A DNA stretch of 55,569 bases from the NCBI GenBank assembly GCA_964343305.1, contig CAYFJO010000020.1, forward strand, positions 1 through 55,569, read 5' to 3'. Position numbers and translations under genes: made by a program. Below are positions 1-10,076 of this stretch, one piece after another (positions within the stretch are counted from its first letter, which is position 1; every line of letters begins with the position of its first letter). Under the pieces are notes generated by a model. That model was given only the letters and a program-made list of their open reading frames with translations, made no database searches and was not told the DNA's origin. This stretch comes from CAYFJO01 sp964343305 (GTDB lineage Bacteria > Planctomycetota > Planctomycetia > Pirellulales > Pirellulaceae).

Positions 1-2
1 TG

Positions 3-1022
3 GACGACCGAGGGTTCCTCTACGTCTGCGACAGCGGCAACCAGCGGATTCAAAAATTCAAACTCCAGGCCAAATCGGCCTCGACGAATTCGCGCAAATT
101 GACCGTCAAACTTGATCCCGTCAAGTCAATCACCAACCCACCCTGTTCCTATTGCATCACCCAGCATCGAAATGGATTCATCAAGGGCGACGATCGTGTG
201 GTTACTTGGCTGCGCGGCGGTCACAACGGCGGTGCGATTCCTCTGCGACATTTTCTTTCTGCGCCACGAGTGATCAACGACACCTACGGGATCTTTTTCT
301 ACGACCCGGACGGCGGTTATGTCGCGGCTTACGAAAGATCACCGGGCTACAAGGTTACCTACGAATTCCACGGCTGGCGCGAGGGCGTGATGGTCGTCAA
401 AGGCAGCGATGGCATCTTGCGATCGGCTTTGTCGGGCGCGGCCATCGACGGACCAGAAGGCACCAAGCCGCTCCGCCGCATTCCGAGTATGGTGACCGAT
501 TGGCAATATTGGCTGATGCTCCATCCCGAGTCGGTCGCTTATAAGATGTTCGATGGCAAAAGGTATACCGTCGCGCCGCTTCCCACGGAGTTCAGCAAGG
601 AAGCCAAAGAATCGATGGGCGACGTGGATGATCGCTTGCAACCGATGGCCAACGTGTTGGGCGTCGAGATCGGGGGGACGCGCAAAGCCTATCCGCTGGA
701 CGACGCCGGCAAACTCGCGTGCTTCACCGACACGATCGACGGCCAGCCGATCGCTGTCTTCTGGTACGGTCCGACCCAAACGGCAGTGGCTTTCAGCACT
801 CAGGTCGACGGCCAACCACTCGAGTTTTACGAGCAACCGGCTTCACCGGAAACGGTGCCGCTGAAGGATCGCGGAACTCAAACACGTTGGACGTTGGCGG
901 GACGTGCGGTGGATGGCCGGCTGCGCGGCAAGCAACTCAAGTGGGTCGACAGCATCCAGTGCCGCTGGTACGCATGGAGCGCCGAGTTTCCGGAGACGGA
1001 ACTGTACGAAAAGTCTGAGTAA
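3..1022 (+). CDS. NHL-repeat-like / DUF3179 domain protein, 5'-truncated by window edge
   Basis: The reading frame is open from the first bases of the window, so the N-terminus lies outside. The first codons read as the end of an NHL-type beta-propeller blade (GFLYVCDSGNQRIQKF). From about the codon at 99 onward the protein is a DUF3179 domain, with the typical stretches HNGGAIPLRHFL, FYDPDGGYV, and GVEIGGTRKAYPL. A TTG at 99 could be a start, but no ribosome site precedes it and the frame stays open upstream, so one fused protein is preferred. DUF3179 proteins have no settled function; many are exported. A CSYC pair near the junction could bind metal or form a disulfide. The family call is secure; the NHL part rests on one visible blade end. 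Confidence 0.8.
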   Translation, partial: DDRGFLYVCDSGNQRIQKFKLQAKSASTNSRKLTVKLDPVKSITNPPCSYCITQHRNGFIKGDDRVVTWLRGGHNGGAIPLRHFLSAPRVINDTYGIFFYDPDGGYVAAYERSPGYKVTYEFHGWREGVMVVKGSDGILRSALSGAAIDGPEGTKPLRRIPSMVTDWQYWLMLHPESVAYKMFDGKRYTVAPLPTEFSKEAKESMGDVDDRLQPMANVLGVEIGGTRKAYPLDDAGKLACFTDTIDGQPIAVFWYGPTQTAVAFSTQVDGQPLEFYEQPASPETVPLKDRGTQTRWTLAGRAVDGRLRGKQLKWVDSIQCRWYAWSAEFPETELYEKSE

Positions 1023-1072
1023 TGCGAAACCGAAGAGTCAGAGTTTTCAAACAAATCAGGTAGAATAATGAC

Positions 1073-2149
1073 ATGAAACGATTCGTCTTTTCACTGCTGG
1101 CCGTTTGCTTGCCACAGCTCAATTTGGCAGCGAATGCTCAAAATGCCGCTCTGTATCTTCCGCCAGCAGAGGGCCAGTGGGAGACGATTGATCCCGACAA
1201 GATTGGTTGGGACACCGCCAAGCTCAAGGAAGCCATGGAGTATGCCGGCAACAACAAATCCTCTGGCGTTGTGATCCTGTATCGAGGTCGCATCTTGGCA
1301 GAGCAATACTGGCCGCTCAGTCCGGCGGAAAAGAAACCTGGCGGTGGGCCGAATCCCTATTTTCACATGCGTCTGGGCAAAGACGTCCACGGCCGGGCGA
1401 TCGAGGATGTGGCCTCGGTGCAAAAGAGCGTGACGGCCATGCTGGTGGGCATTGCCCAGCACAAGGGCTTATTGAAGATCGACGACCCCGTATACAAGCA
1501 CCTCGGCAAAGGCTGGTCCAAGGCACCGGCCGCCGCCGAAGAAAAGATCACGATTCACCATCTGATCACGATGACCAGTGGACTAAATGCCCGACTTGAA
1601 TTTGAGGTGCCTGCCGGGAACAAGTGGGCTTACAACACGGCGGCCTATTCGCGGGCCCTCACGTGTGTATCGAAGGTCGCCAAGATGGAGCCCACGGAAG
1701 TCACGAAGGCGTGGCTCACCGATCCCATTGGCATGAAAAACTCACGTTGGGCGGTGCGGCCTTGGCTTGCAAAGCGGCCGGATGTAAACAAATTCGGCTT
1801 TGCCACCACCGCTCGCGACCTGGCGAGATTCGGCCTCTTGATGTTGGCCAATGGCACGTGGGATGAACAGAATGTTATCGAGGATAAAGACTTCATCAAA
1901 GCGGCCACTTCACCGTCACAAAAACTCAATCCATCGTATGGTTTTCTCTGGTGGATCAATGGCAAGACTTCTGGCCGAATGATTTCTGCCGCGCCGAGGG
2001 ACATGTATGCCGCGAAAGGCGCCCTGATACGACGACTGTTCGTGTTGCCCACTCAACAACTGGTCATCACGCGTTTGGGTGATCAGCCAGCCAAAGATTT
2101 CGATGCCGAGTTCTTTAAACGGTTAAGATTGGCAATCCGAAAACAGTGA
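1073..2149 (+). CDS. Exported serine hydrolase, beta-lactamase / penicillin-binding family
   Basis: A 358-residue protein of the class C beta-lactamase-like family (Pfam Beta-lactamase). It has an N-terminal signal peptide (MKRFVFSLLAVCLPQLNLAANA). The nucleophile motif SxxK is SVQK at residues 115-118, in the usual helix context VASVQKSVTAMLVGIA. A Tyr-containing second motif lies at WAYNTAAYS, and the ITMTSGL segment is typical of the family. Substrates range from cell-wall peptides to esters and cannot be told from sequence. The gene starts 50 bp after the DUF3179 gene on the same strand and ends 15 bp from a convergent gene. It probably acts outside the cytoplasmic membrane. Confidence 0.88.
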   Translation: MKRFVFSLLAVCLPQLNLAANAQNAALYLPPAEGQWETIDPDKIGWDTAKLKEAMEYAGNNKSSGVVILYRGRILAEQYWPLSPAEKKPGGGPNPYFHMRLGKDVHGRAIEDVASVQKSVTAMLVGIAQHKGLLKIDDPVYKHLGKGWSKAPAAAEEKITIHHLITMTSGLNARLEFEVPAGNKWAYNTAAYSRALTCVSKVAKMEPTEVTKAWLTDPIGMKNSRWAVRPWLAKRPDVNKFGFATTARDLARFGLLMLANGTWDEQNVIEDKDFIKAATSPSQKLNPSYGFLWWINGKTSGRMISAAPRDMYAAKGALIRRLFVLPTQQLVITRLGDQPAKDFDAEFFKRLRLAIRKQ

Positions 2150-2164
2150 GTCGGCCCTGATCGT

Positions 2165-5107
2165 TTAATGGCTGTCAAACCCATCCGCGCTCCAGACGAC
2201 GCCATTCGTGAAGATGACATGTTCCGGAAAAACTTTGTCTTTGCCGATGCTAAAGATTTGCCCAACGTCTACGGTTGTCGTTCGATCGGATTTCGGACCG
2301 ATGAATTCGTAAAGCCGACCGTTGCGTCGATCTGTCTGCCCTTGTCTTTCAAAAGTGAAGTAGCCTTTCGAACCCAACGACGCATGGTAGATTCTCGCAC
2401 GGACCTTACGAACAGCGAGATCGGAATGATTGTGAATGCGCAGGTAGGCATCGTGTGGCGCATCTGGCGTTCCGCCACCAGTTCCTGTCCAGTGAATGTT
2501 CTCGACGGTAATGCTCACCGGTGCGTCGTGTCCGGAAAACTTTGGTTGTGCTTGCCCGTGTGGCTGTTTAGACGACATCCGCAGAGGGATTTTGCCGAGT
2601 TGAAAATTGATGCGTATGCGCCCGCATTCAGTCAACTGGACGATAAGGTTGTTTGGCTCTTGTGACACGACGAACTTGTGGCCTGGATAATAGCCCGCGC
2701 CAATGACGGGTGCGTTGGGCACGTTACGTAATTTGCTCAAAAAAGATTGCGTGACCACAGGTTGAGCGTCGTGTTCGGTGAAAATGCGTAAGTCGTGAGT
2801 TTTCGGTGGAATGTTCCTCATTCGTACTTCCATCGAACAGCGGCCACTGGAGTGTCGCACGATTGAATCGACCATCACCAACACTTCACCGGCGCGATGG
2901 AGTTTGCCGAACTCCGGTGCGTCAAACGTAATCGTCTTCACCCGGTTTGGCATCATCGTTTCCAAGTGAAATATCGTTTGACGTAACGATTTGATGTTGC
3001 GCAACATATTCTTTGTCGACACAGACATCATTTGTTCAAAGCTCGATTCGCTGATGAAACAACGCGTCTCGCCACCACCCGATTTGTCGTAATGGTCGAT
3101 TCCCTGGCCAGAGATCGAGTCAATCGTTAGCGCCGTTTTGTTCGAATGGTCGATGCCCGAGTAATACGACCAGTATTCTCTCAACGAGCGAATCCACTGG
3201 GGCGACAATGCATAACCGCGAAGGACAAACTTGACCATGCCAGTTCCGTTATAGGCGCGCTTTGGCGGTGACACTGTGTCCTTCTTTTCAGAATCGACTA
3301 CAGGCGCGGGCGGAATAACCTCAGCTCTGTGCTCCTCGACCTGTGTGACTTCGAGCATGAACGGGCCGTTGAACGCGACAGGCAGAATTCGCCGACCGCG
3401 CCGCAGTGTTACTTCAATCGGAAGTTGTCGATCATTGCGGCCCCGGCCGGTAGATGGCAAGGTCGGATACATGGGTCGCGAGTCGATTTGTCGGCAAGCC
3501 AACTCCAGTGCTTCGAGTAGTGTGCGTCCTATCAATTCTTGGCGAAGCGGCGTGGCCGCGTGTTCGTTTAATTCGCCGAAGTCAACTTCGAAACTCAAGC
3601 GCTTCGCAATGCGCTGGATGACATCGCGCACGCTGAGATCTTTCGTTGCAAAATCAACCTGGTAGTCCGATTCGATGGATTGGATGTGTTCGTCGAAGAC
3701 TTTGCGCGTCGTGACGTTCGCTTCTGGTTTCTCGCGCGCAACAAGTGACTCCGTCTTGATTGGTTCGTTCGACAGAAATGCACACGTCGCGCGAGCCAAC
3801 TGAGTTGTGTGGCACTCTGGACGACCTTGACCAAGTTTCCTTAGCAGCTTTTGGGCGTTCGCGCTGCCGATCTGTCGAAGGATGCGCACACAGCGGATCG
3901 AACGCAGATCGGATTTCGACGATTGGGATCGATGTCTGTTGAGAAATTCGATTGCTCGCTCGCCGGCGTCGACTAGCCGCCAACCTGCCCGATAGGCTCG
4001 TCGCGAATCATCCGACGCGAGATCGTTCCACCATTGCGCCAGATCTTCTGTCGAGTCCTTTGTCAAATCATCAGGACGAAGGCTCCAAGACAACACCCTG
4101 CCGTCATCGTACCCTGTGACGATCGAGCGACCGTCGCGCGAGAACCGAAACGGCCCCAGGTCTTTACGGGTCGCCGTTTCACAACACAATTGCCCGGAGT
4201 GAACTTCCCAAACTCGAATGCGTGGTCGTGCCGTTGATTTTGCTTTCCCAATTCTTGCGGCTAACATCGTTCCGTCGGGAGAGAATTGAAGCGACGAGTC
4301 AGATTTGTTGACTCCGATTTCGACCAGCTTTTGCCAATCGGGTACGGTTCGAATCTCGACACGGCTGTCGGTCCGCAGCGCGATAAGGCGTTCGGCGGGC
4401 GAGCCCAGGACCAACCTGCAACCGTCCGGGATTTTCAACGATAATTGCCTTGGTGCCCGTACGTCCCACAGGTCCAACGTGCGATTCAATTCATTCATCG
4501 TTCCGAAATACCGGCAATCGGGTGTTGCAACAAAGGTGTGCATTGAGCCTCGGGGCGGCAAGAACTCGTTAATCTGGTCGCCGCTTTCGAAGTTTTTGAG
4601 TCGCAGCATTCCGTCTTCGTACGCCGCAAGTGTATTTCCGTCGGGTAACAAACGAAACGACCAAGGCGTGTCGTTTTGAACCAGTCTTCGCGATTCGACG
4701 TCGCAGACAAGCGGGCGGCCTTGCCAACCTACGACAACGAGCCATCGTCCATTCGATGAGAACTCGATCGACTTAATGCCCTTTCCAATCGTCAAACGAT
4801 CGACCTCTCTCATGGTCGCGGTACGGACGAAAACGATCTCCATCGAACCAGCAATCGCAATTTGCTTGCCATCAGGGGTGACTGCCAAATCCCTCACGGG
4901 CTTTCCAATGATGACTTTCTCATGCGGTGAAAAGGCAATCTGTGCGGAACATGTCACACGAGTCGCTTTGACGGACGACTCGGTTTGCGAATCGCGAGGA
5001 AATTCGATTTGAGTGGAATTCTCGCGCGGCTTTTTGCCGGTCAACCAAATTGTCACCGCAATGAGAAAGACAATGATTGTTATTATCGCAAGTCGCGTCC
5101 ACTTCAC
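2165..5107 (-). CDS. Membrane-anchored WD40-type protein with STN-like segment
   Basis: A 980-residue protein. Residues 5-23 form one transmembrane helix with a basic flank, so the rest is probably extracytoplasmic. Residues about 60-345 are degenerate WD40-like blades (LAVTPDGKQIAIAGS, FSPDGTMLAARIG, FSRDGRSIVTGYDDGRVLSW). They are followed by the helical WWNDLASDDSRRAYRAGWRL region that often ends planctomycete WD40 proteins. Residues about 480-545 (FATKDLSVRDVIQRIAKRLS) resemble the small STN/secretin N-domain fold. The last 400 residues are not recognised; they are beta-rich with several single Cys. No enzyme motif is visible. A scaffold or sensor role at the envelope is inference. Confidence 0.75.
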   Translation of the reverse strand: MKWTRLAIITIIVFLIAVTIWLTGKKPRENSTQIEFPRDSQTESSVKATRVTCSAQIAFSPHEKVIIGKPVRDLAVTPDGKQIAIAGSMEIVFVRTATMREVDRLTIGKGIKSIEFSSNGRWLVVVGWQGRPLVCDVESRRLVQNDTPWSFRLLPDGNTLAAYEDGMLRLKNFESGDQINEFLPPRGSMHTFVATPDCRYFGTMNELNRTLDLWDVRAPRQLSLKIPDGCRLVLGSPAERLIALRTDSRVEIRTVPDWQKLVEIGVNKSDSSLQFSPDGTMLAARIGKAKSTARPRIRVWEVHSGQLCCETATRKDLGPFRFSRDGRSIVTGYDDGRVLSWSLRPDDLTKDSTEDLAQWWNDLASDDSRRAYRAGWRLVDAGERAIEFLNRHRSQSSKSDLRSIRCVRILRQIGSANAQKLLRKLGQGRPECHTTQLARATCAFLSNEPIKTESLVAREKPEANVTTRKVFDEHIQSIESDYQVDFATKDLSVRDVIQRIAKRLSFEVDFGELNEHAATPLRQELIGRTLLEALELACRQIDSRPMYPTLPSTGRGRNDRQLPIEVTLRRGRRILPVAFNGPFMLEVTQVEEHRAEVIPPAPVVDSEKKDTVSPPKRAYNGTGMVKFVLRGYALSPQWIRSLREYWSYYSGIDHSNKTALTIDSISGQGIDHYDKSGGGETRCFISESSFEQMMSVSTKNMLRNIKSLRQTIFHLETMMPNRVKTITFDAPEFGKLHRAGEVLVMVDSIVRHSSGRCSMEVRMRNIPPKTHDLRIFTEHDAQPVVTQSFLSKLRNVPNAPVIGAGYYPGHKFVVSQEPNNLIVQLTECGRIRINFQLGKIPLRMSSKQPHGQAQPKFSGHDAPVSITVENIHWTGTGGGTPDAPHDAYLRIHNHSDLAVRKVRARIYHASLGSKGYFTFERQGQTDRRNGRLYEFIGPKSDRTTTVDVGQIFSIGKDKVFPEHVIFTNGVVWSADGFDSH

Positions 5108-5278
5108 GATTCAGCTCCGTCGAAAACGATGTACCGCTCCAAGATTGCCCACGAATCAGGTTCGCGCGGAATTGTATATGGACGACAAAGGGCTGGTCAA
5201 CATCGATCGAATGCGACGACGAGTGCATCGGCCGGGTGGATCAACGATTCTTGGAACGGCCTTCGCTTGCACGGTGGG

Positions 5279-8200
5279 TTATCGATCTTCCCGAACCGCT
5301 TCAAACGCGCAAAGCACTGGTGATCGGCCCTTTGTCGTCTGGGATGACTGAAATCCGATGATCAAGTCGCCGGTGACCTTCACGTTTTTGAAGGTCTTGG
5401 TGATCGCTCGCCTGGCGCCGCCCGCTTGTTTGACGATGTCGAAATCCTTCAGGACAACTTCACCTTGTAGCGAGACGGAGAAAACTCGTTGCTCTTCGAC
5501 GCGATCGTCGGGTTCGGCAAAGTAGAGTTTGACCGTGTAGTGAGCTTCCGGCTGGCCTTTGTCGATAAATCGAAATCGAAGTTCTTTTGTATGCTGATAG
5601 CCGGAAGTAAATAGCCAAGGTCGCGGCGTGTCAGAAACCGGCGACAACTCTTCCGGAAACGAATAGAACATGCTGGCGTCGTGCCGGTAGGTTGGCAGCC
5701 ATTTTCCAACCAGGCCTGCACCACCTTTGGCTGGATACGGTAACCAGAGCCTCTTTTCAGCATCTTCGCGAAACCCGGGCGCACCGAGATTGACAAATGC
5801 GTGTTTGACCGGAGTTGTAATCACTTCATGCAGACCGCCCACGCTGCTTCGCCCCCACGATCGAGCTTGACGGCGCGGGTAGAGAGCCAACGATGTGTGG
5901 ATCGGCGACGCGCACGTGCAACCGGAACGCCCTTCGGGAGCAACAAAGACACCGCCGGCCGGCGTTGCCACAATGCCGCATCCGAGTGCCAAATCTCGAA
6001 AACTGCTAAACCCCTCGCGGCTATCCAAATTGCAGTAACCGATGCCGTCTTTATTGCCAAACAGTGCCGCGCCCGATGCCAACAAATGGCTGCAGCCAAT
6101 GTATCCACGATGCAAATCGAAATCCTGCATCTCGCCAGTCAGTGGGTTCTCGACTTGTTTGGGCTCGCCGTTGTCCAACCGCCAGGCATAGGGTTCGGCG
6201 TAGATGTAATCGCCAACGATGATCGGCCGTTTCCGATAATTCTTCCGGCCACCCCACAGGTATTTTCCGTTCTTGACGTTGAACGCAAAGATCGCGCGAC
6301 GTGAAAACTCGCCGCCAAGAAATTCGCGGTGTGGATGTCCCAGGCTGCCGGTTCCGTGCACCACGACGACGTTGTCTTTGACCATGCAGGCGACGGCGAC
6401 ACGTGCGTCGTGAACGACATTGTCGTCCAGAGTGATGTCTGTCGCATCAAACGGAAATTCCCAGATCATGCGCCCGCTCGTTGCATCCAAAGCGACGAGC
6501 TTGCGAAGATCCGGCTCGATCGGATTGCCGCGACGGTCGACTGCCTTGCGATCGGGAACGGATTTATCTTTCGGAATCGCATTGCGCGCGGTTGCCTTTT
6601 CCTCGTCTGTCAGGCCACCATGCGCGAGAACGACCCTGCCATCGGAAACGGCGATACCATCATGTTCGATGCTCTCAGCCGTATAACGCCAGCGCGTTTT
6701 TCCACTGTTGATATCGATCGCAAAGATTTCGTCACTGTGTTTCAAATCCGGCTGCCGGCGGCGTGGGTCTGGTAGGGAACGACTTCCGTACAGCGTCGAA
6801 CCTTGTTTTGCGATCCAGCCCCAGTAATTTATCTCGGCACCCTCGCGCGTTGGTGTCGGGTAACGCTGAAGTGTTTCGCCGGTCTTGGCGTTGAGTCGCC
6901 AGCACTCTCGGTTGTTGACCACCACGAACAAGCCATCGGCGTCCGCGGCTATGTTCGACGTTCCCAACGGCAAACTTGTCCGCGTGACGCCGGGAATCTC
7001 TCGCTCCCAGTACTGCACGCCGTTGTAGATATCATACGCCATCAGCAAGTCGTAGCCTTCGGTAAACATAATCCCGCCGGCGACCAACGGAATCGGGGCG
7101 GTTGCGTGCCGGTCGACGCGTTTCTGCGGTCCCGGTTCACCGTACCAGAGAACACCAAACGGTCCCTTGACTCGCTGGTCTTCACTGCAGTACGTATTGG
7201 CGGCCGTTGCGTAGTTATGCGTCCAGTCTTTAGCGCCGGGTAGTGCTCCGCGTTTTATTTCCAACATGGATCCGCGAGTTTTCACTTCGACGTTTGGCTG
7301 CTCGGGTGCGCGGCCTTTTGGCTGCCGGATAAAGGCAACGCCACCAAGCGGCCGAGTAAGCCGCACAATCTCGCTTGCGGGAGTTGGCGACGCTCCGCCG
7401 GAAAGAGAATTCTGATCGATTACTAAATTGAACACATACGGCGGAAATGGAAGTTTTCGCAGATCCGCCTCTTCGATAGTGATCCGCGAGCCATACAAAC
7501 CGGCTGATGCCAACTGTGTGCGCGCCTTGTCGATCACGTCGAGTCGATCGTCCAAAACGCAAACTGTCAAACCGGTTCGCTTGGCCAGTTCGTACGCCAA
7601 GCGACCATCACCGCCACCCAATACGGCACAGTAGCCTTCTTGCCAATCACTCCCTTCCAAAACATGTTCTGCAATCTCCGAATAGAAATCGGTGAGTCCG
7701 TCGGCCGGGAATGGCAACTTTTCCGCGTCTACTTTGGCAATTCGAACAGGCTCGGATCGCGACGCTCCCGAACCATAGCACCGAACAGATCCGTCGATTG
7801 TGCTGACAATCAAGCTGCCATCGGCCACGCACAGGCCGCGAACTCGACTATCGGTTTCCGCTGTCCACACAATTTCGCCAGTTTTCGCATCGATCACATA
7901 GACCGCCTTTTCGCCGCCAAGCACCAGGCGGTCTCCCGTCTTGATCATCGCTTCGGTGGCGGTGAGCGACTTGGACCATCGACATCGTTCTGTCAGTTTC
8001 TCGAATACTTGCGGCGATTCCTTCTCCCAGCGATCCCAACCTGGTTGACTCCACTTCATAGGGCCGTTCTTGAGGGAAACCGCCTGCGGATGATCCTCGC
8101 CACGCTGACGCACAAGTCTTTCGTACTTTTCGACAGTATCCAATCGCGATGAAACTCGGCACGCTTTATACAATTCTTCAATCGCCCTGCATTCGCCGTT

Positions 8201-9256
8201 GGCTAGGTCACTAAGGATGGACTGCTTGACGGCTAACACGTGGTAGTCAGTCGCAACGTATGCCAAATCATTGTGAAAAACGATCTCTCTCGCGTTGAAC
8301 CAATTGAAAATCAATTTGCCTTTCTGCGTTCGCTTGTACTTGTCGATGAATTCCGTATTAGGATCATACGCCAACAGGCAAGCCTCACCGTAGACAATGT
8401 TCTTTCCATTCCAGACCCGCGCATCGGTACCGCCATTGTGAAATCGATACTCATGCGATTTGTTCACATTTGGAAAGGGCGTGACGAATCGATTTCGGCT
8501 TCCATCTTTCTTGCTCCAGCGAGTGGGAGCGACTCGCGACGTCATGAAAATCGAATCGTTCGACGAGAGCAGATAACCTTGGGCCGACTCGTCGATTTCT
8601 CTGCGCCACACGAGCGAACCATCCGCGATATTCAAGGCGTAAAAGAAAGTGCCTTCGCTGGAAAACAACCCGGCCACGAAATGGGCGATGTCGTCTTCGA
8701 TCAAGACACTCGTTCGAATCGGCCAGACGGATGAGAATCGTCTGTAACCAAGCATCTTTTCCGCAGTCAACGCCGCGTCGAAACTCCAGACCAATTTGCC
8801 GTCACCAGCTTGCAAACAATAGACTGTTCCGTCGTCAGCTCCGAAGAAGAGTTTGCCATCCGAGTGCGTTGGCGCCAGTCGTGGAGCCGCATCAGTGAAA
8901 AACGTCCAGCGAATCAAACCCGTTTTTGCATCGATTGCATAAACACAGTTCTCGGCCGAGGAACAAAAGTAGATAACGCCACCAACCGAAATGGCTCGAA
9001 AGGCATCATCGTAGCTGACATTGCTCTTGTTCTTCCGAGCGCCATAGCCATTGACGGGCGGCGACCATCCTTTCGCCGGCGGGGCGGCTGACTCGAATGT
9101 CCATTTCAAATGTAAAGGAAGCGAAAGCTGATCCGATGTAACGCCGCTACGCTGATTGTCGTGGGCATAGGTCGGCCAGTCCTCAGCAGTCGCCGATTGA
9201 CAAATGAACAAGATAGCTGAGAGCAGCACAAGGACACGTCGAATTCGGTTGGACAT
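5279..9256 (-). CDS. Exported PQQ-type beta-propeller protein with embedded methyltransferase-like domain and malectin-like C-terminus
   Basis: A 1325-residue modular protein. Residues 1-24 are a signal peptide ending SATA. Two PQQ-like propellers (about 27-500 and 680-1190) carry blades such as VYAIDAKTGLIRWTFF and VYVIDAKTGEIVWTAE. Between them, residues about 520-650 form a Rossmann methyltransferase-like domain with motif I VLGGGDGRLAYELA and an acidic VLDD after strand 2. The last 110 residues (FRFIDKGQPEAHYTVKLYF) look malectin-like, suggesting carbohydrate binding. The ATG at 9256 is chosen over the TTG one codon earlier because GAGAAAG sits 6 nt before it. The family is typical of planctomycetes. 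Its substrate is unknown, and how a SAM-type domain works after export is unclear. Confidence 0.85.
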   Translation of the reverse strand: MSNRIRRVLVLLSAILFICQSATAEDWPTYAHDNQRSGVTSDQLSLPLHLKWTFESAAPPAKGWSPPVNGYGARKNKSNVSYDDAFRAISVGGVIYFCSSAENCVYAIDAKTGLIRWTFFTDAAPRLAPTHSDGKLFFGADDGTVYCLQAGDGKLVWSFDAALTAEKMLGYRRFSSVWPIRTSVLIEDDIAHFVAGLFSSEGTFFYALNIADGSLVWRREIDESAQGYLLSSNDSIFMTSRVAPTRWSKKDGSRNRFVTPFPNVNKSHEYRFHNGGTDARVWNGKNIVYGEACLLAYDPNTEFIDKYKRTQKGKLIFNWFNAREIVFHNDLAYVATDYHVLAVKQSILSDLANGECRAIEELYKACRVSSRLDTVEKYERLVRQRGEDHPQAVSLKNGPMKWSQPGWDRWEKESPQVFEKLTERCRWSKSLTATEAMIKTGDRLVLGGEKAVYVIDAKTGEIVWTAETDSRVRGLCVADGSLIVSTIDGSVRCYGSGASRSEPVRIAKVDAEKLPFPADGLTDFYSEIAEHVLEGSDWQEGYCAVLGGGDGRLAYELAKRTGLTVCVLDDRLDVIDKARTQLASAGLYGSRITIEEADLRKLPFPPYVFNLVIDQNSLSGGASPTPASEIVRLTRPLGGVAFIRQPKGRAPEQPNVEVKTRGSMLEIKRGALPGAKDWTHNYATAANTYCSEDQRVKGPFGVLWYGEPGPQKRVDRHATAPIPLVAGGIMFTEGYDLLMAYDIYNGVQYWEREIPGVTRTSLPLGTSNIAADADGLFVVVNNRECWRLNAKTGETLQRYPTPTREGAEINYWGWIAKQGSTLYGSRSLPDPRRRQPDLKHSDEIFAIDINSGKTRWRYTAESIEHDGIAVSDGRVVLAHGGLTDEEKATARNAIPKDKSVPDRKAVDRRGNPIEPDLRKLVALDATSGRMIWEFPFDATDITLDDNVVHDARVAVACMVKDNVVVVHGTGSLGHPHREFLGGEFSRRAIFAFNVKNGKYLWGGRKNYRKRPIIVGDYIYAEPYAWRLDNGEPKQVENPLTGEMQDFDLHRGYIGCSHLLASGAALFGNKDGIGYCNLDSREGFSSFRDLALGCGIVATPAGGVFVAPEGRSGCTCASPIHTSLALYPRRQARSWGRSSVGGLHEVITTPVKHAFVNLGAPGFREDAEKRLWLPYPAKGGAGLVGKWLPTYRHDASMFYSFPEELSPVSDTPRPWLFTSGYQHTKELRFRFIDKGQPEAHYTVKLYFAEPDDRVEEQRVFSVSLQGEVVLKDFDIVKQAGGARRAITKTFKNVKVTGDLIIGFQSSQTTKGRSPVLCAFEAVREDR

Positions 9257-9528
9257 CAATCACTTTCTCAAAACAGACGACACCAGATTTGGCTCTGTCG
9301 ATCTCCTCAGATATTATGACTGATACAACTTTGCGGTCCAACGGGATTGGACATGCCGTAGGTCCGGATGATGCTGAATTGATCTGCGTCACCAAATTCG
9401 GCGGCAAGCACCGAGAATCGGAGAAATGATCTTGAATCACCAAGCTCAATCAGCCGAATTCTTTTGTCGAATCACGAGCTCATCCATGAGTAACCGCACA
9501 CTCGCTGTCTCGAAGGGCTATGCAGCCG

Positions 9529-9840
9529 ATGGCGAATGACGCACGGTTTCAATTTGGGATTGGCCGATTGATGGTGCTGACGAGCGTGGTCGCGATCGTC
9601 ACATCAATCCTGATTCGCTTTGAAGTTCCGAAAATCGCGCAGGGATTGCTGAGCGGCTATCTGATTTTCCTTGTTGTTTGGGCAGTCCTGCGTGGACCGA
9701 ATGTCCTGGCCGACATGAAAGCTTCGCGGATGCGTCGGCGTGAACTTGAACACCGGCGCGCTGAACTTGAAAACGAAGCAGCGGAATTGCGACGTCGCCG
9801 TGAAATCGCGGATGCGGATGACAAACTGGGCGGCAGCTAA
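9529..9840 (+). CDS. Small membrane protein with C-terminal coiled coil
   Basis: About 103 residues, no recognised family. The N-terminus (FQFGIGRLMVLTSVVAIV) matches the short 'RFSLRxLLxxTxxVA' membrane motif common in small planctomycete proteins. A second hydrophobic helix follows (LLSGYLIFLVVWAVL). The C-terminal third is a highly charged Arg/Glu coiled coil (RRRELEHRRAELENEAAELR). The second of two in-frame ATGs is preferred because GAAGGG lies 11 nt upstream of it and only 2 nt from the first (9520). The role is unknown. Confidence 0.65.
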   Translation: MANDARFQFGIGRLMVLTSVVAIVTSILIRFEVPKIAQGLLSGYLIFLVVWAVLRGPNVLADMKASRMRRRELEHRRAELENEAAELRRRREIADADDKLGGS

Positions 9841-10076
9841 AAAATGCCGACGCGGACTGTCCACGATTCGCCGAACGTATCGATGAGCTGACAAGGGGTG
9901 AATTGATGTTGACCTCAATGCCTTGCCGAAAAATCGGAATGAAATGGCGGGATGCGGCAAACTGCCTTGTCACCAGTTGTCTGCCCGCCGCTTGCCCTGC
10001 GCGATTCTCTCGATCAAAATATGAATTCTTGTAAATCACGCCTTAGAAAACCACCCGCTTTTGGAGACCCACCTCA

